Positions 8,486 to 16,555 of a stretch of 33,411 nt of DNA are shown here, piece by piece. How positions within the stretch are numbered: the first letter of the stretch is position 1; each line of letters opens with the position of its first letter. The stretch covers positions 1-33,411 of the forward strand of contig NZZV01000133.1 of the NCBI GenBank assembly GCA_002698945.1, in the 5' to 3' direction. Under the pieces are notes generated by a model. The model was not told the DNA's origin. It did not search any database and saw only the letters and a program-made list of their open reading frames with translations. Made by a program: the position numbers and the translations under genes. The DNA is from Acidimicrobiaceae bacterium. GTDB taxonomy: Bacteria; Actinomycetota; Acidimicrobiia; Acidimicrobiales; Ilumatobacteraceae.

Positions 8486-9833
8486 GAGCTGCGGGACGCG
8501 TCACACTACGGGAGCGGGTCGCGGTCGGGCGAGCGGCGCCGGACCGCGCGGTCCGTCGATTGCGCGGCGCGGTGATGGCACGACGAGCGACGTTGAGCAA
8601 CAGCCCGGCGGCGACCATCGACACGCACAGCGACGTGCCGCCGGCCGAGAAGAACGGGAGCGTCAGCCCGGTCACCGGGATGACCCCGGCGACACCGCCG
8701 ACATTGACGATCGCCTGCACACCGAGCCAGCAGGCGATGCCACCGGCGAGCAGCATGCCGAACCGATCGGGCGCCGCCAGCGCGGCCTGGACGCCGAACC
8801 AGACGATCAATCCGAAGCCGCCGATGACGGCGACCGACCCGATGAAGCCGAGCTCGTCCGCGATCACGGCGAAGATGAAGTCCGAGTGTGCGTACGGGAG
8901 GTAGCCGAGCTTCGACCGACTCCCGCCGATGCCCGAACCCGTCCAGCCGCCGTTCGCGATGCTGAGCAGGCCCTGCCACGACTGGAAGGCGAGGTGCTCC
9001 TTGTTCCCCTCGATGTCACGAAACGCGGTCAGTCGGTTGAACCGCCACGGGCTCGACATCACGGCGACGAGGGCGCCCGTGGCCCCGACCATCGTGATCG
9101 CACCCACGTGTCGGAACGGCACCCCTGCGATCAGCGCGACACACAGTGAGACGGCGGTCAACACGATCGCCGCCCCGAGGTCGCCCTGCATGAAGCTCAC
9201 ACCCGCACAGCCGAAGGTGACCAGTCCGAGGGGGACGAGCCCGTGCCGAGGGAGGTGGAGGTCGTGCTCGTGCCGGGTGAAGTGGTCGGCGAGGAAGGCG
9301 ATCGCGGCGAGCTTCAGGAACTCGGACGGCTGGAAGCCGAACGAGCCGAAGCGGACCCACGAGTTCGCATCGTTGACGGTGACCCCGACGCCAGGGACGA
9401 ACGGGAGCATCATCAGTCCTGCTGCCAACACGGCGAGGGGGATGACGAGTGCCCGCCACCGGTGGTACGGCACCTTCAGCGCGACGACGAGTCCGACGAG
9501 CCCGATCGCGGCCCACATCGACTGCCGCGCGAACGTGTCGTACGGCGTCTCGGAGCTGGCGACCTCACGTGCCGAGGTGGCCGACAGCACCATGACGAGG
9601 CCGAGCATGACGAACGCGGCGACGGTGAGACCGATCCAGTAGTAGATGCCCGGGGTGGGGCCGAGGACCTCGCGCTCGACGGTCCTCGAGGTCGTCACGA
9701 CCCGCCGCGACGGTTTGGCACGCTTCGGCGCGCCCGATCGCTTCTGGCGGCTCGGGCCGCCGTTGATCCGTTCGAGTGCTGCCTGACGCCGAGCGCGGAC
9801 GTCGGCGGTGTCGGGCTTGATCGCGATCGTCAT
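8478..9833 (-). CDS. ftsW: FtsW, SEDS-family septal peptidoglycan polymerase
   Basis: FtsW is a polytopic SEDS glycosyltransferase that polymerises lipid II together with its partner PBP, FtsI. The 451-residue protein has a basic cytoplasmic N-tail (1-57), then about ten hydrophobic segments. SEDS motifs visible are NSWVRFGSFGFQPSEFLKLA, FMQGDLGAA, GIGGSRSKLGYLPYAHSDFIFAVIADELGF and LPFFSAGGTSL near the end. The C-terminal about 35 residues are Arg/Thr-rich. FtsW rather than RodA is called from the cluster position next to murG and murD. ATG 9833 follows a 58-base gap after murD, with GGAG 8 bases upstream. Confidence 0.95.
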   Translation of the reverse strand: MTIAIKPDTADVRARRQAALERINGGPSRQKRSGAPKRAKPSRRVVTTSRTVEREVLGPTPGIYYWIGLTVAAFVMLGLVMVLSATSAREVASSETPYDTFARQSMWAAIGLVGLVVALKVPYHRWRALVIPLAVLAAGLMMLPFVPGVGVTVNDANSWVRFGSFGFQPSEFLKLAAIAFLADHFTRHEHDLHLPRHGLVPLGLVTFGCAGVSFMQGDLGAAIVLTAVSLCVALIAGVPFRHVGAITMVGATGALVAVMSSPWRFNRLTAFRDIEGNKEHLAFQSWQGLLSIANGGWTGSGIGGSRSKLGYLPYAHSDFIFAVIADELGFIGSVAVIGGFGLIVWFGVQAALAAPDRFGMLLAGGIACWLGVQAIVNVGGVAGVIPVTGLTLPFFSAGGTSLCVSMVAAGLLLNVARRAITAPRNRRTARSGAARPTATRSRSVTRPAARV

Positions 9834-9853
9834 GCGAGGTGCTCCATCATCGA

Positions 9854-9877
9854 ATCGTGTCCATCATCGTGTCCATC
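9854..9877. repeat. 12-bp perfect tandem duplication between murD and ftsW
   Basis: ATCGTGTCCATC occurs twice in tandem (9854-9865 and 9866-9877) within the 58-base gap between the murD stop and the ftsW start. Degenerate relatives of the unit (CTGTCCTC, CGTGTCCT) continue to 9908, into the end of murD. On the minus strand the unit reads GATGGACACGAT. Confidence 0.75.
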
Positions 9878-9891
9878 GTCGAGTCCTGTCC

Positions 9892-11253
9892 TCATCGGGT
9901 CGTGTCCTGGGATCGTGCCGCGTGGGCGGCGAGGTGGTCGTGGACGAGTTGTTTGAAGACGGTGCCGCGCTCGGTGTAGTCGCGATACCAGTCGAAGCTG
10001 GCGCACCCCGGCGAGAGCACGACTGCGTCGCCAGGTCGAGCGAGGTGGTGGGCGGTCGCGACCGCCTCCGGCATCGACGCGGCATCGACCACGTCCACCG
10101 AACCGTCGAATGCGTCGTGGACGTCGGACGTCGCCTCCCCGATCGCCACGACGGCACGGAGACGTCGCGGCTCGGCTGCCATCGGTGCGAGCGACACGCC
10201 CTTCCGTGAGCCGCCTGCGATCAGCACCAGCGAGTCGAAGGCGCGGATGGCGGTCGCCGCGGCGTGCGGTGTCGTCGCCTTCGAGTCGTTGTACCAGGTC
10301 ACGCCGCCGGCCTCGACGATCGGCTCGAGTCGGTGCTCCGGGGCGCAGAAATCGGCCAATGCGGCCGCGATGTCGGCGTTGCCGGCCAGCCCGGACTCGA
10401 GGACGAGGGCGCTGGCGGCGAGGGCGTTGGTCCGGTCGTGGGGCAGGCTGCGTCGCATGACCGTCGTCTCGACGATCGGACCGTCCGGCCCGACGAGCCA
10501 TTCCCCCTCGACCCGGTAGTCGGCACCGGTCGTTCCGAAGGTCCGTCGTCGCGACGGCGCCGCCGCCAGGTGCGTCATCACCACGGGATCCTCGACGAAT
10601 CCGATCGCGACATCGTCGGGCCGCTGTTGAGCGAAGATCCTGGCCTTGGCCGCCTCGTAGGTGTCCATCGCCGTGTGCCAGTTGAGATGATCGGGTGCCA
10701 GATTGAGCCAGACGGCCGCATCGGCGCGGAACTCACGGGTGAAGGCGAGCCGAAAGCTGGTGCACTCGACGACGAACGCGTCGTAGGCGTCGTCGTCGAT
10801 CGCGTCGAGGAGCGGCACGTCGGTGTTGCCGAGCGCAGCGGTGTGCAGTCCGCCGGCGCGCAGGATCGCCACCGTCAGTTCGGTCGTCGAGGTCTTCCCG
10901 TCGGTCCCCGTCACGGCGAGGATCGGGCGCGGTCCCGACGGACGCAGCTGTTCCCAGCGATACGCGATCTCGATCTCGCTCTCGATCGGCACACCGGCGG
11001 CGAGGGCGGCCACGACCAGGCGGTGCCGCTCGGGAACTCCCGGCGCGGGCGAGACCAGCTCGAAGCCGGCGATCCAGTCGGCGAGCCGGTCGTCGTCGGG
11101 TGGCGGCGTCAGTTCGACGCCGAGGCCGTCGGCCAGTGCCCGCTTCGCGTCGTCGATCGTGTCGTCGGTGACGACGACGCCATGACCGTGACGCTGGAGC
11201 GCTCGGACGGTCGATGCCCCCGTGATGGCGAGGCCGTGCACGAGGGCGCGCAC
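9892..11253 (-). CDS. murD: UDP-N-acetylmuramoyl-L-alanine--D-glutamate ligase MurD
   Basis: MurD adds D-Glu to UDP-MurNAc-L-Ala. The 453-residue protein has the N-terminal LAITGASTVRAL Rossmann-like turn, P-loop GTDGKTSTT (116-124), NLAPDHLNWH, and the C-terminal PEHRLEPI, YNDSKATTPHAA, IAGGSRKG and LSPGCASFDWYRDYTERG motifs typical of MurD. The P-loop has Asp where Mur ligases usually have Asn or His (GxNGK or GTHGK). The GTG start lies 1 base after the mraY stop. Identity is secure from the C-terminal motifs and the context. Confidence 0.95.
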   Translation of the reverse strand: MRALVHGLAITGASTVRALQRHGHGVVVTDDTIDDAKRALADGLGVELTPPPDDDRLADWIAGFELVSPAPGVPERHRLVVAALAAGVPIESEIEIAYRWEQLRPSGPRPILAVTGTDGKTSTTELTVAILRAGGLHTAALGNTDVPLLDAIDDDAYDAFVVECTSFRLAFTREFRADAAVWLNLAPDHLNWHTAMDTYEAAKARIFAQQRPDDVAIGFVEDPVVMTHLAAAPSRRRTFGTTGADYRVEGEWLVGPDGPIVETTVMRRSLPHDRTNALAASALVLESGLAGNADIAAALADFCAPEHRLEPIVEAGGVTWYNDSKATTPHAAATAIRAFDSLVLIAGGSRKGVSLAPMAAEPRRLRAVVAIGEATSDVHDAFDGSVDVVDAASMPEAVATAHHLARPGDAVVLSPGCASFDWYRDYTERGTVFKQLVHDHLAAHAARSQDTTR

Positions 11254-11254
11254 G

Positions 11255-12298
11255 TCAGCCCACCACCCGGGTGTAGTCGGCGATGAAGATCGCGAGCGCC
11301 ATGGCGACGCTGATCGCCGAGATCAGCCAGAAGCGGATGATGACCGTCGTTTCCGGCCAACCACCGATCTCGAAGTGGTGGTGGATCGGCGTCATGCGGA
11401 AGAGGCGCTTCGTCCGGCCGGAGGCCTTGAACACACCCATCTGAACGGCGACCGACCCGGCCTCGATCACGTTGATGCCGCAGATGAACACCAGGAGCAG
11501 GTGGGTGTTCAGCGTGAGGGCCATCAGTGCGAGTGCGGCGCCGATCGCCAACGCCCCCACGTCACCCATGAAGATCCGCGCCGGAGCAGCGTTCCACCAC
11601 AGGAATCCGAGGCAACCGCCGGCGAACGCTGCGGCCATGACACCCATGTCGAGCGGGTTGACCACCGATGAATAGGTGTCGGGATTGCGGAATGCCCAGT
11701 ACCCGATGATCATGAAGGCGCCGAACCCCATCAGGGCGGAACCACCGGCGAGGCCGTCGAGTCCGTCCGTCACGTTGACGGCGTTCGTGGTGGCCCAGAT
11801 GATGACGCCGGCCCAGAGCACCCAGACGAACCCGGGCACGTCGATGCCGTCCTCGGCGCGAGCGAGCGAGATCGTCTCCGAGATTCCTGTCGCGCCGATG
11901 AGCGCCCACGCGATCCCGAAGCTCATGAGCATCGTGATGTAGTTCTTCTGCTTCCAGAAGATGCCCCGGTTGTGGCGCTTGCGTACCTTGATGAAGTCGT
12001 CCAGGAAGCCCATCGCCCCCATCGCGATGATGCCGACCCACACGATCATCGCCTGATCCGAGAAGGCGAGGTCGCGGACGTGCGCGACGATCCAGCCGAT
12101 CAGTGCGGCGATCACGATCGCCAGCCCACCCATGGTGGGAGTGCCCTCCTTGGGTTTGTGCCAGTCGGGTCCGTGGTCGATCGCGTCGCCGAGGATCGGC
12201 TGGCCCTGGCCACGACGGCGGAAGTAGATGATGAGGAAGCGGGTGCCGAACAGCGAGATCGCCGTCGCGACGGCACCGGCGATGATGACGGCGATCAC
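11255..12298 (-). CDS. mraY: Phospho-N-acetylmuramoyl-pentapeptide transferase MraY
   Basis: MraY is the integral membrane enzyme that joins UDP-MurNAc-pentapeptide to undecaprenyl phosphate to make lipid I. The 347-residue polytopic protein shows KEGTPTMGG, the paired Asp motif GFLDDFIKV, NAVNVTDGLDGLAGG, FMGDVGALAIG (commonly FMGDTGSLALG) and MTPIHHHFE, which together cover the catalytic Mg and uridine-binding sites. The GTG start overlaps the murE stop as GTGA. murF, which supplies its pentapeptide substrate and normally sits directly upstream, is absent. Confidence 0.97.
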   Translation of the reverse strand: MIAVIIAGAVATAISLFGTRFLIIYFRRRGQGQPILGDAIDHGPDWHKPKEGTPTMGGLAIVIAALIGWIVAHVRDLAFSDQAMIVWVGIIAMGAMGFLDDFIKVRKRHNRGIFWKQKNYITMLMSFGIAWALIGATGISETISLARAEDGIDVPGFVWVLWAGVIIWATTNAVNVTDGLDGLAGGSALMGFGAFMIIGYWAFRNPDTYSSVVNPLDMGVMAAAFAGGCLGFLWWNAAPARIFMGDVGALAIGAALALMALTLNTHLLLVFICGINVIEAGSVAVQMGVFKASGRTKRLFRMTPIHHHFEIGGWPETTVIIRFWLISAISVAMALAIFIADYTRVVG

Positions 12299-13800
12299 GT
12301 GGCACCCCCGTCACGCTGGCCGGTCCGACCGGTCTGATCGATCGGGTCCGTCTGTTCGGGGGTGTCGGGTGCGGGCGGGAGATTCATGTCTGCGAGAAGT
12401 TGGCGCGTCACGGCGCGATCGTCGAAGGGGTAGGCGGTGTCGCCGATCGTCTGGGTCGTCTCGTGGCCCTTCCCCGCGATCACCACGACGTCGCCCGGGC
12501 GGGCGGCACGCAGCGCGGCGGCGATGCCGGCACGTCGATCGACTTCGACGACGACGTGCTCACGGTATCGGGGTTCGATCCCGGCGACCGCCTCGTCGAT
12601 GATCGCCTGCGGATCCTCGTGGCGCGGATTGTCGGAGGTCGCCACGACCAGATCGGCGTTGGCGGCGGCCGCCGCCCCCATCAGCGGCCGCTTCTCGCGA
12701 TCTCGGTCACCGCCACAGCCGAACACACAGATGACACGGCCGGTTCCGGCGTCGCGCCGCACCGCGGTCAGCAGCTCCACGAGCCCGTCCGGCGTGTGGG
12801 CGTAGTCGACGATCGCGACGAACGGTGCCTCGGAGCCGGTGACGACCTCGAAACGACCCGGAACGGGTGGGATCTCGGCCAGCCCCCGAGCCGCCACGGC
12901 CGGTTCGATGCCGAGACGCGCGGCGATCGTCAGCGCACAGAGCGAGTTGTAGGCGTTGAAGCGGCCGCCGAGCGGCACGGTCACGTCGGTGCCGCGCCAG
13001 CGGAACTCGTGGCGACCGACCGTCACGTCGAGATCGACGGCGTCGTCGACCCGGTAACCGTCCATGTCGATGTCCGCTGCGTCGAGGAGCAGCCGACCGT
13101 AGGGATCGTCGAGGTTGGTCACGCCGGCAGCGGCGAGTTCGGTCGTGAACAGCGACGCCTTGGCGCGGAAGTATGCCTCCATCGACTGGTGGAGGTCGAG
13201 ATGGTCGCGACCGAGGTTCGTGAACGCTGCCACGTCGAAACGCACCCCGTTCACCCGGTGGAGCGCGAGCGCGTGCGACGACACCTCCATCGCGACGGCG
13301 TCGACGCCGTCGCGCACGAACCCGGCGAGCCGGCGTTGCAGATCGGGTGCCTCGGGCGTGGTGCGGACGCCGGACAACGTGCCCAGTTCGCGCTCGTCCC
13401 ATCCGGCAGCCCGCATGATCGAGCCGACCAGGTGGGTCGTCGTGGTCTTGCCGTTCGTGCCGGTGATGCCGACGATCCGGAGCTTCGTCGCCGGGTCGCC
13501 GTGCACACGGGCGGCGAGCGGCCCCATCGTCCGACGCACGTCGGTGACGACGAGCTGCGGGACGTCCAGCGGGAGGCGGCGTTCGACGACGAGCAGGCTC
13601 GCCCCGGACTCCACCGCGCCAGCGGCGAAGTCGTGGCCGTCGTGGGTGTCGCCGGGCACGCACGCGAACGCCCAGCCAGGTCCGACGTCGCGAGAGTCGT
13701 GGGTCAGGTCGATCGGTGCCGCCGCGGCGACGTCGCCGATCACGTCGACGACGGCGCCTGCCGGAATCGCAGCGATCAGATCTCGTTCGACGCGTGCCAT
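12295..13800 (-). CDS. murE: UDP-MurNAc-L-Ala-D-Glu--meso-diaminopimelate ligase MurE
   Basis: MurE adds the third stem-peptide residue. The 501-residue product shows the substrate-binding THDSRDVGPGWAF near 33, P-loop GTNGKTTTT (114-122), the carbamylated-lysine region YFRAKASLF (Lys about 214), and DNPR (390-393), which is the meso-diaminopimelate selectivity motif; lysine-adding enzymes differ there. GKGHETTQ lies near the end, followed by a disordered Asp/Gln/Thr tail. ATG 13800 is used; an in-frame GTG at 13809 would overlap the ftsI stop as GTGA, like several other junctions here, and is a real alternative. The reading frame upstream of that is a shadow of ftsI. Confidence 0.95.
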   Translation of the reverse strand: MARVERDLIAAIPAGAVVDVIGDVAAAAPIDLTHDSRDVGPGWAFACVPGDTHDGHDFAAGAVESGASLLVVERRLPLDVPQLVVTDVRRTMGPLAARVHGDPATKLRIVGITGTNGKTTTTHLVGSIMRAAGWDERELGTLSGVRTTPEAPDLQRRLAGFVRDGVDAVAMEVSSHALALHRVNGVRFDVAAFTNLGRDHLDLHQSMEAYFRAKASLFTTELAAAGVTNLDDPYGRLLLDAADIDMDGYRVDDAVDLDVTVGRHEFRWRGTDVTVPLGGRFNAYNSLCALTIAARLGIEPAVAARGLAEIPPVPGRFEVVTGSEAPFVAIVDYAHTPDGLVELLTAVRRDAGTGRVICVFGCGGDRDREKRPLMGAAAAANADLVVATSDNPRHEDPQAIIDEAVAGIEPRYREHVVVEVDRRAGIAAALRAARPGDVVVIAGKGHETTQTIGDTAYPFDDRAVTRQLLADMNLPPAPDTPEQTDPIDQTGRTGQRDGGAT

Positions 13801-13805
13801 CACGG

Positions 13806-16055
13806 TCACGAACACGCCATGATCTCGTCGGCCGGGGGCGGCTGCATGCCCTGCTCGTGGACGATCGTCGGCGCGAGCCGCGCGAACACCGGTGCGGCGG
13901 CGGTGCCGCCGAAACGGTTGATGTCGCCTGCCGGCGGTTCGTCGATCGAGATGAGGATCGTGATCTGAGGGTCTTCGGCCGGGAAGAAGCCGACGAAGCT
14001 GGCGTAGTAGACCCGTTCGCCGTTCTCGTTCAAGTACGTGCCGTTGGGCTGCGCCTTCAGTCCGGTGCCGGTCTTGCCGGCAACACTGAAGCTCTCGAAC
14101 TCGAGCTGCGCTCGGGTCCCGGTACCCCGGCACACGACCTGGCGCATCATGCGTTGCATGTCCTCCGCCGTCTCGGTCGAGAGCACCTCGTGGGTCACCG
14201 ACGGCTCGTTCTCGGTCACCGTGCCGTCGGGTCCGACGATGCCGTCGACGAGGCGCGGGGCGACATAGGTGCCGTCGTTGGCGATCACGTTGACGGCGGT
14301 GGCGAGCTGGATCGACGTGCTGGCGAGCCCCTGCCCGTAGGCGACGGTGACACGCTCCGACCCCCAGAGGTCGGTCCAGTGCTTCAAGATGCCGGCCGAT
14401 TCGCCGGGGAAGTCGAGTGCGGTCTTCTCACCGAGGCCGAATGCCCGCATGTAGTTCCAGTGGGTTTCGCGTGCGGCGTCCCAGTCTCCTCGACCGAGCG
14501 ACTCCTGCACGTCGATCGTGCCGATGTTCGACGACTCGACCAGGATCTGCTCCACGGTCATCAGTTCGTCGGGATGCTGATGCGAGTCGGACAACAGGTC
14601 GTCGGCGTACTGACGTCGCCACGGGACGACGAACGTCGACTGCGGCGTCACCGAGCCTTCGTTCAGACCGGCGGCGATGGTGATGACCTTCGCGACCGAG
14701 CCCGGCTCGTAGGCGTTGACGGCGGTGAAGTTGCCGGACGTCACCTGGACGACGCCGTCGTCGTTGCGATCGACCGACGCCATCGCGAGCAGGTCTCCGG
14801 TGTCGGTGTCCATGATCACGATCGTGCCGGACTTTGCCGACACCTCCTCGACGCGTTGGCGCAGCTGTTCCTCCGCCTGGAACTGGATCGAGCGATCGAT
14901 CGTGAGGATCAGGTCGTTGCCGGGCACCGGTTCGGCGATGATCTCCTCCGAACCGGCGACCGAACGGCCGCCCGGCGCGACCTCCTTGCGCAGTTCACCC
15001 GGTTGCCCGGTGAGGAGTTCCTCGTACTGATCCTCGAGTCCGGCGATGCCTTCGCCGTCGATGTTGGTGCGTCCGATCACGCTCCAGCCGGTCGTTCCCC
15101 CGGGCAGCACCCGGATCGGTTCCGGGTCGACGTTGATGCCGTTGATGCCGAGTTCGGCGATCGCCTCGCCGGTCTGGCGGTCGACCTGTCGCTCGACGTA
15201 CACGAAGCCCTTGTCCTGTGCGACGAGGTCGTCGTACAGATCTCGTGTCTGGCCCTCGTCGAGTCCGAGCGCACCCTGCAGCATCCGTGACGTCGCCTCG
15301 GCGTTCGTCACCAGCTTCGGGTTGACGCTGATCGCGTACCCCGGGATCGACAAGGCGAGCTCCTCGCCGTCGCGATCGAAGATCGTCCCGCGGTCGGCCG
15401 GGAGTTCGCGGGTGCGCTGCCACATGCTGGCGGCGGCCTCACGGTACTGCTCGCCGTCCGAGCTCTGGATGCGGCCCACCCGGAACAGCACGTAGCCGAG
15501 GATGATCACCAACACGAGCAGCAGGAGCCGGAGGCGCATACCGCTGCTGCCGAGACCGAACCGGTCCGGACGACGGCGAGGCGCCGGTCGTTCGGCGACG
15601 ACCGGACGACGGCGCTTCTTGCGCGGTTGTGGTGCGAGCGCCCGGTGCAGACGCGACGGCGACGACGACGGTTCGTTGAAACGAACCTGGCGCTTGCGCC
15701 GAGGCGGTGGAGCCTGACGCGACGCCGGTGACCTGCGACCCGACGATGGGCCCTGGCGCGACGCCGGCGCCCTGCGACCCGACGATGGGCCCTGGCGCGC
15801 CGCCGACGACCTGCGACCCGACGATGGAGCCTGGCGCGACGTCGGCGGCCTGCGACCCGGTGCGGGCTCAGCGTGGGTGCGTCCGGACGAGCGACGGGTG
15901 TCGGGGCGGCGTCCGTCGTCACGGCGACCGGTGGGTCGGCGATCGGAGGGTGCCGCGCCGGCGTTCCGGCCGTCGTCGCGAACGCGGCGAGCCGCAGGCT
16001 GCACCCGTGGCGCCGCGCGACGAGTCGGGCGGGGCGGTGGCGTGCGGCGGCTCAC
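13806..16055 (-). CDS. ftsI: FtsI/PBP3-type septal transpeptidase with long basic N-tail
   Basis: FtsI is the class B penicillin-binding protein that cross-links septal peptidoglycan with FtsW. The 749-residue protein has one membrane segment (about 175-191), the PBP dimerisation signature ELPADRGTIFDRDG (about 217-230), and a transpeptidase domain with SVAK (Ser453, Lys456), SSN (508-510) and KTGT (661-664), all intact. The first about 172 residues form a very Arg/Pro/Ser-rich cytoplasmic tail containing 13-residue repeats of the type RQGPSSGRRAPAS (about 74-112). The GTG start overlaps the ftsL stop as GTGA, supporting the long form. Confidence 0.95.
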   Translation of the reverse strand: MSRRTPPPRPTRRAAPRVQPAARRVRDDGRNAGAAPSDRRPTGRRDDGRRPDTRRSSGRTHAEPAPGRRPPTSRQAPSSGRRSSAARQGPSSGRRAPASRQGPSSGRRSPASRQAPPPRRKRQVRFNEPSSSPSRLHRALAPQPRKKRRRPVVAERPAPRRRPDRFGLGSSGMRLRLLLLVLVIILGYVLFRVGRIQSSDGEQYREAAASMWQRTRELPADRGTIFDRDGEELALSIPGYAISVNPKLVTNAEATSRMLQGALGLDEGQTRDLYDDLVAQDKGFVYVERQVDRQTGEAIAELGINGINVDPEPIRVLPGGTTGWSVIGRTNIDGEGIAGLEDQYEELLTGQPGELRKEVAPGGRSVAGSEEIIAEPVPGNDLILTIDRSIQFQAEEQLRQRVEEVSAKSGTIVIMDTDTGDLLAMASVDRNDDGVVQVTSGNFTAVNAYEPGSVAKVITIAAGLNEGSVTPQSTFVVPWRRQYADDLLSDSHQHPDELMTVEQILVESSNIGTIDVQESLGRGDWDAARETHWNYMRAFGLGEKTALDFPGESAGILKHWTDLWGSERVTVAYGQGLASTSIQLATAVNVIANDGTYVAPRLVDGIVGPDGTVTENEPSVTHEVLSTETAEDMQRMMRQVVCRGTGTRAQLEFESFSVAGKTGTGLKAQPNGTYLNENGERVYYASFVGFFPAEDPQITILISIDEPPAGDINRFGGTAAAPVFARLAPTIVHEQGMQPPPADEIMACS
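15733..15849. repeat. 39-bp in-frame tandem repeats inside ftsI
   Basis: Three 39-bp units begin at 15733, 15772 and 15811, each starting CTGCGACCCGACGATGG. A partial fourth unit starts at 15850, and a half unit precedes the array (about 15710-15732). Because 39 is a multiple of three, each unit adds 13 Arg/Ser/Pro-rich residues to the cytoplasmic tail without shifting the frame. Confidence 0.92.
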
Positions 16056-16555
16056 GGCGTCTCCTGGGAGACGTTCTTGACCAGCCGGAACTGGTCGAGT
16101 GGTTCGAGTCGGGCGTAGGAGCCGGGCGCGAGCTGATCGGTGGTCGGGAGTTGTCCGGTCCGAGCGATCGTGACCGCCAGCAGCATCGGATCGATCGCGA
16201 CGAACTCGCTCTCCTCGCCGGGGTGCATGCCGAGCGCCGCCGCCTCGTTCGCAAGGCGGGTCGGCGATCGCAACACCGCCCGTTCCGCACGGAGCACGTC
16301 GAACTCCTCCTGTGCGGTCTGCATCGCGGCATCGAGCCGGTCGATCTCGAGCTGACGTTCGGCGATGCGTGTGTGCAGGTAGGTCGCACCCAGCAGCAAG
16401 CCCGTGACCATCACCATCAGGAACATGGCGAACCAGGCGAACCGCCGTCGGCCGGGGACGACCCGGAGGTCGGGGCGCCGATCACGTGACGCGTCGCCCG
16501 CCGGAGCGGTCTGCGGCGACCGGATCGACGTGAGTGCACGAAGCGGGGATGCCAT
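16052..16555 (-). CDS. ftsL: FtsL-like bitopic divisome protein
   Basis: The 167-residue product lies between rsmH and ftsI, the fixed position of ftsL. It has a basic cytoplasmic N-tail (1-38), one membrane helix (about 39-59, WFAMFLMVMVTGLLLGATYL) and an extracytoplasmic heptad-rich coiled coil (about 62-105, RIAERQLEIDRLDAAMQTA). This is the architecture of FtsL, which pairs with FtsB and FtsQ to activate FtsW-FtsI. FtsL is poorly conserved in sequence, so the call rests on architecture and context. ATG 16555 overlaps the rsmH stop as TGATG. The C-terminal about 60 residues beyond the coil are of unclear role. Confidence 0.85.
   Translation of the reverse strand: MASPLRALTSIRSPQTAPAGDASRDRRPDLRVVPGRRRFAWFAMFLMVMVTGLLLGATYLHTRIAERQLEIDRLDAAMQTAQEEFDVLRAERAVLRSPTRLANEAAALGMHPGEESEFVAIDPMLLAVTIARTGQLPTTDQLAPGSYARLEPLDQFRLVKNVSQETP

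Noticed and set aside
13801-14133. N-terminal extension of the murE frame to 14133
   Set aside because: The extra residues are the shadow of the ftsI C-terminal coding region; MurE homology begins at about 13800.
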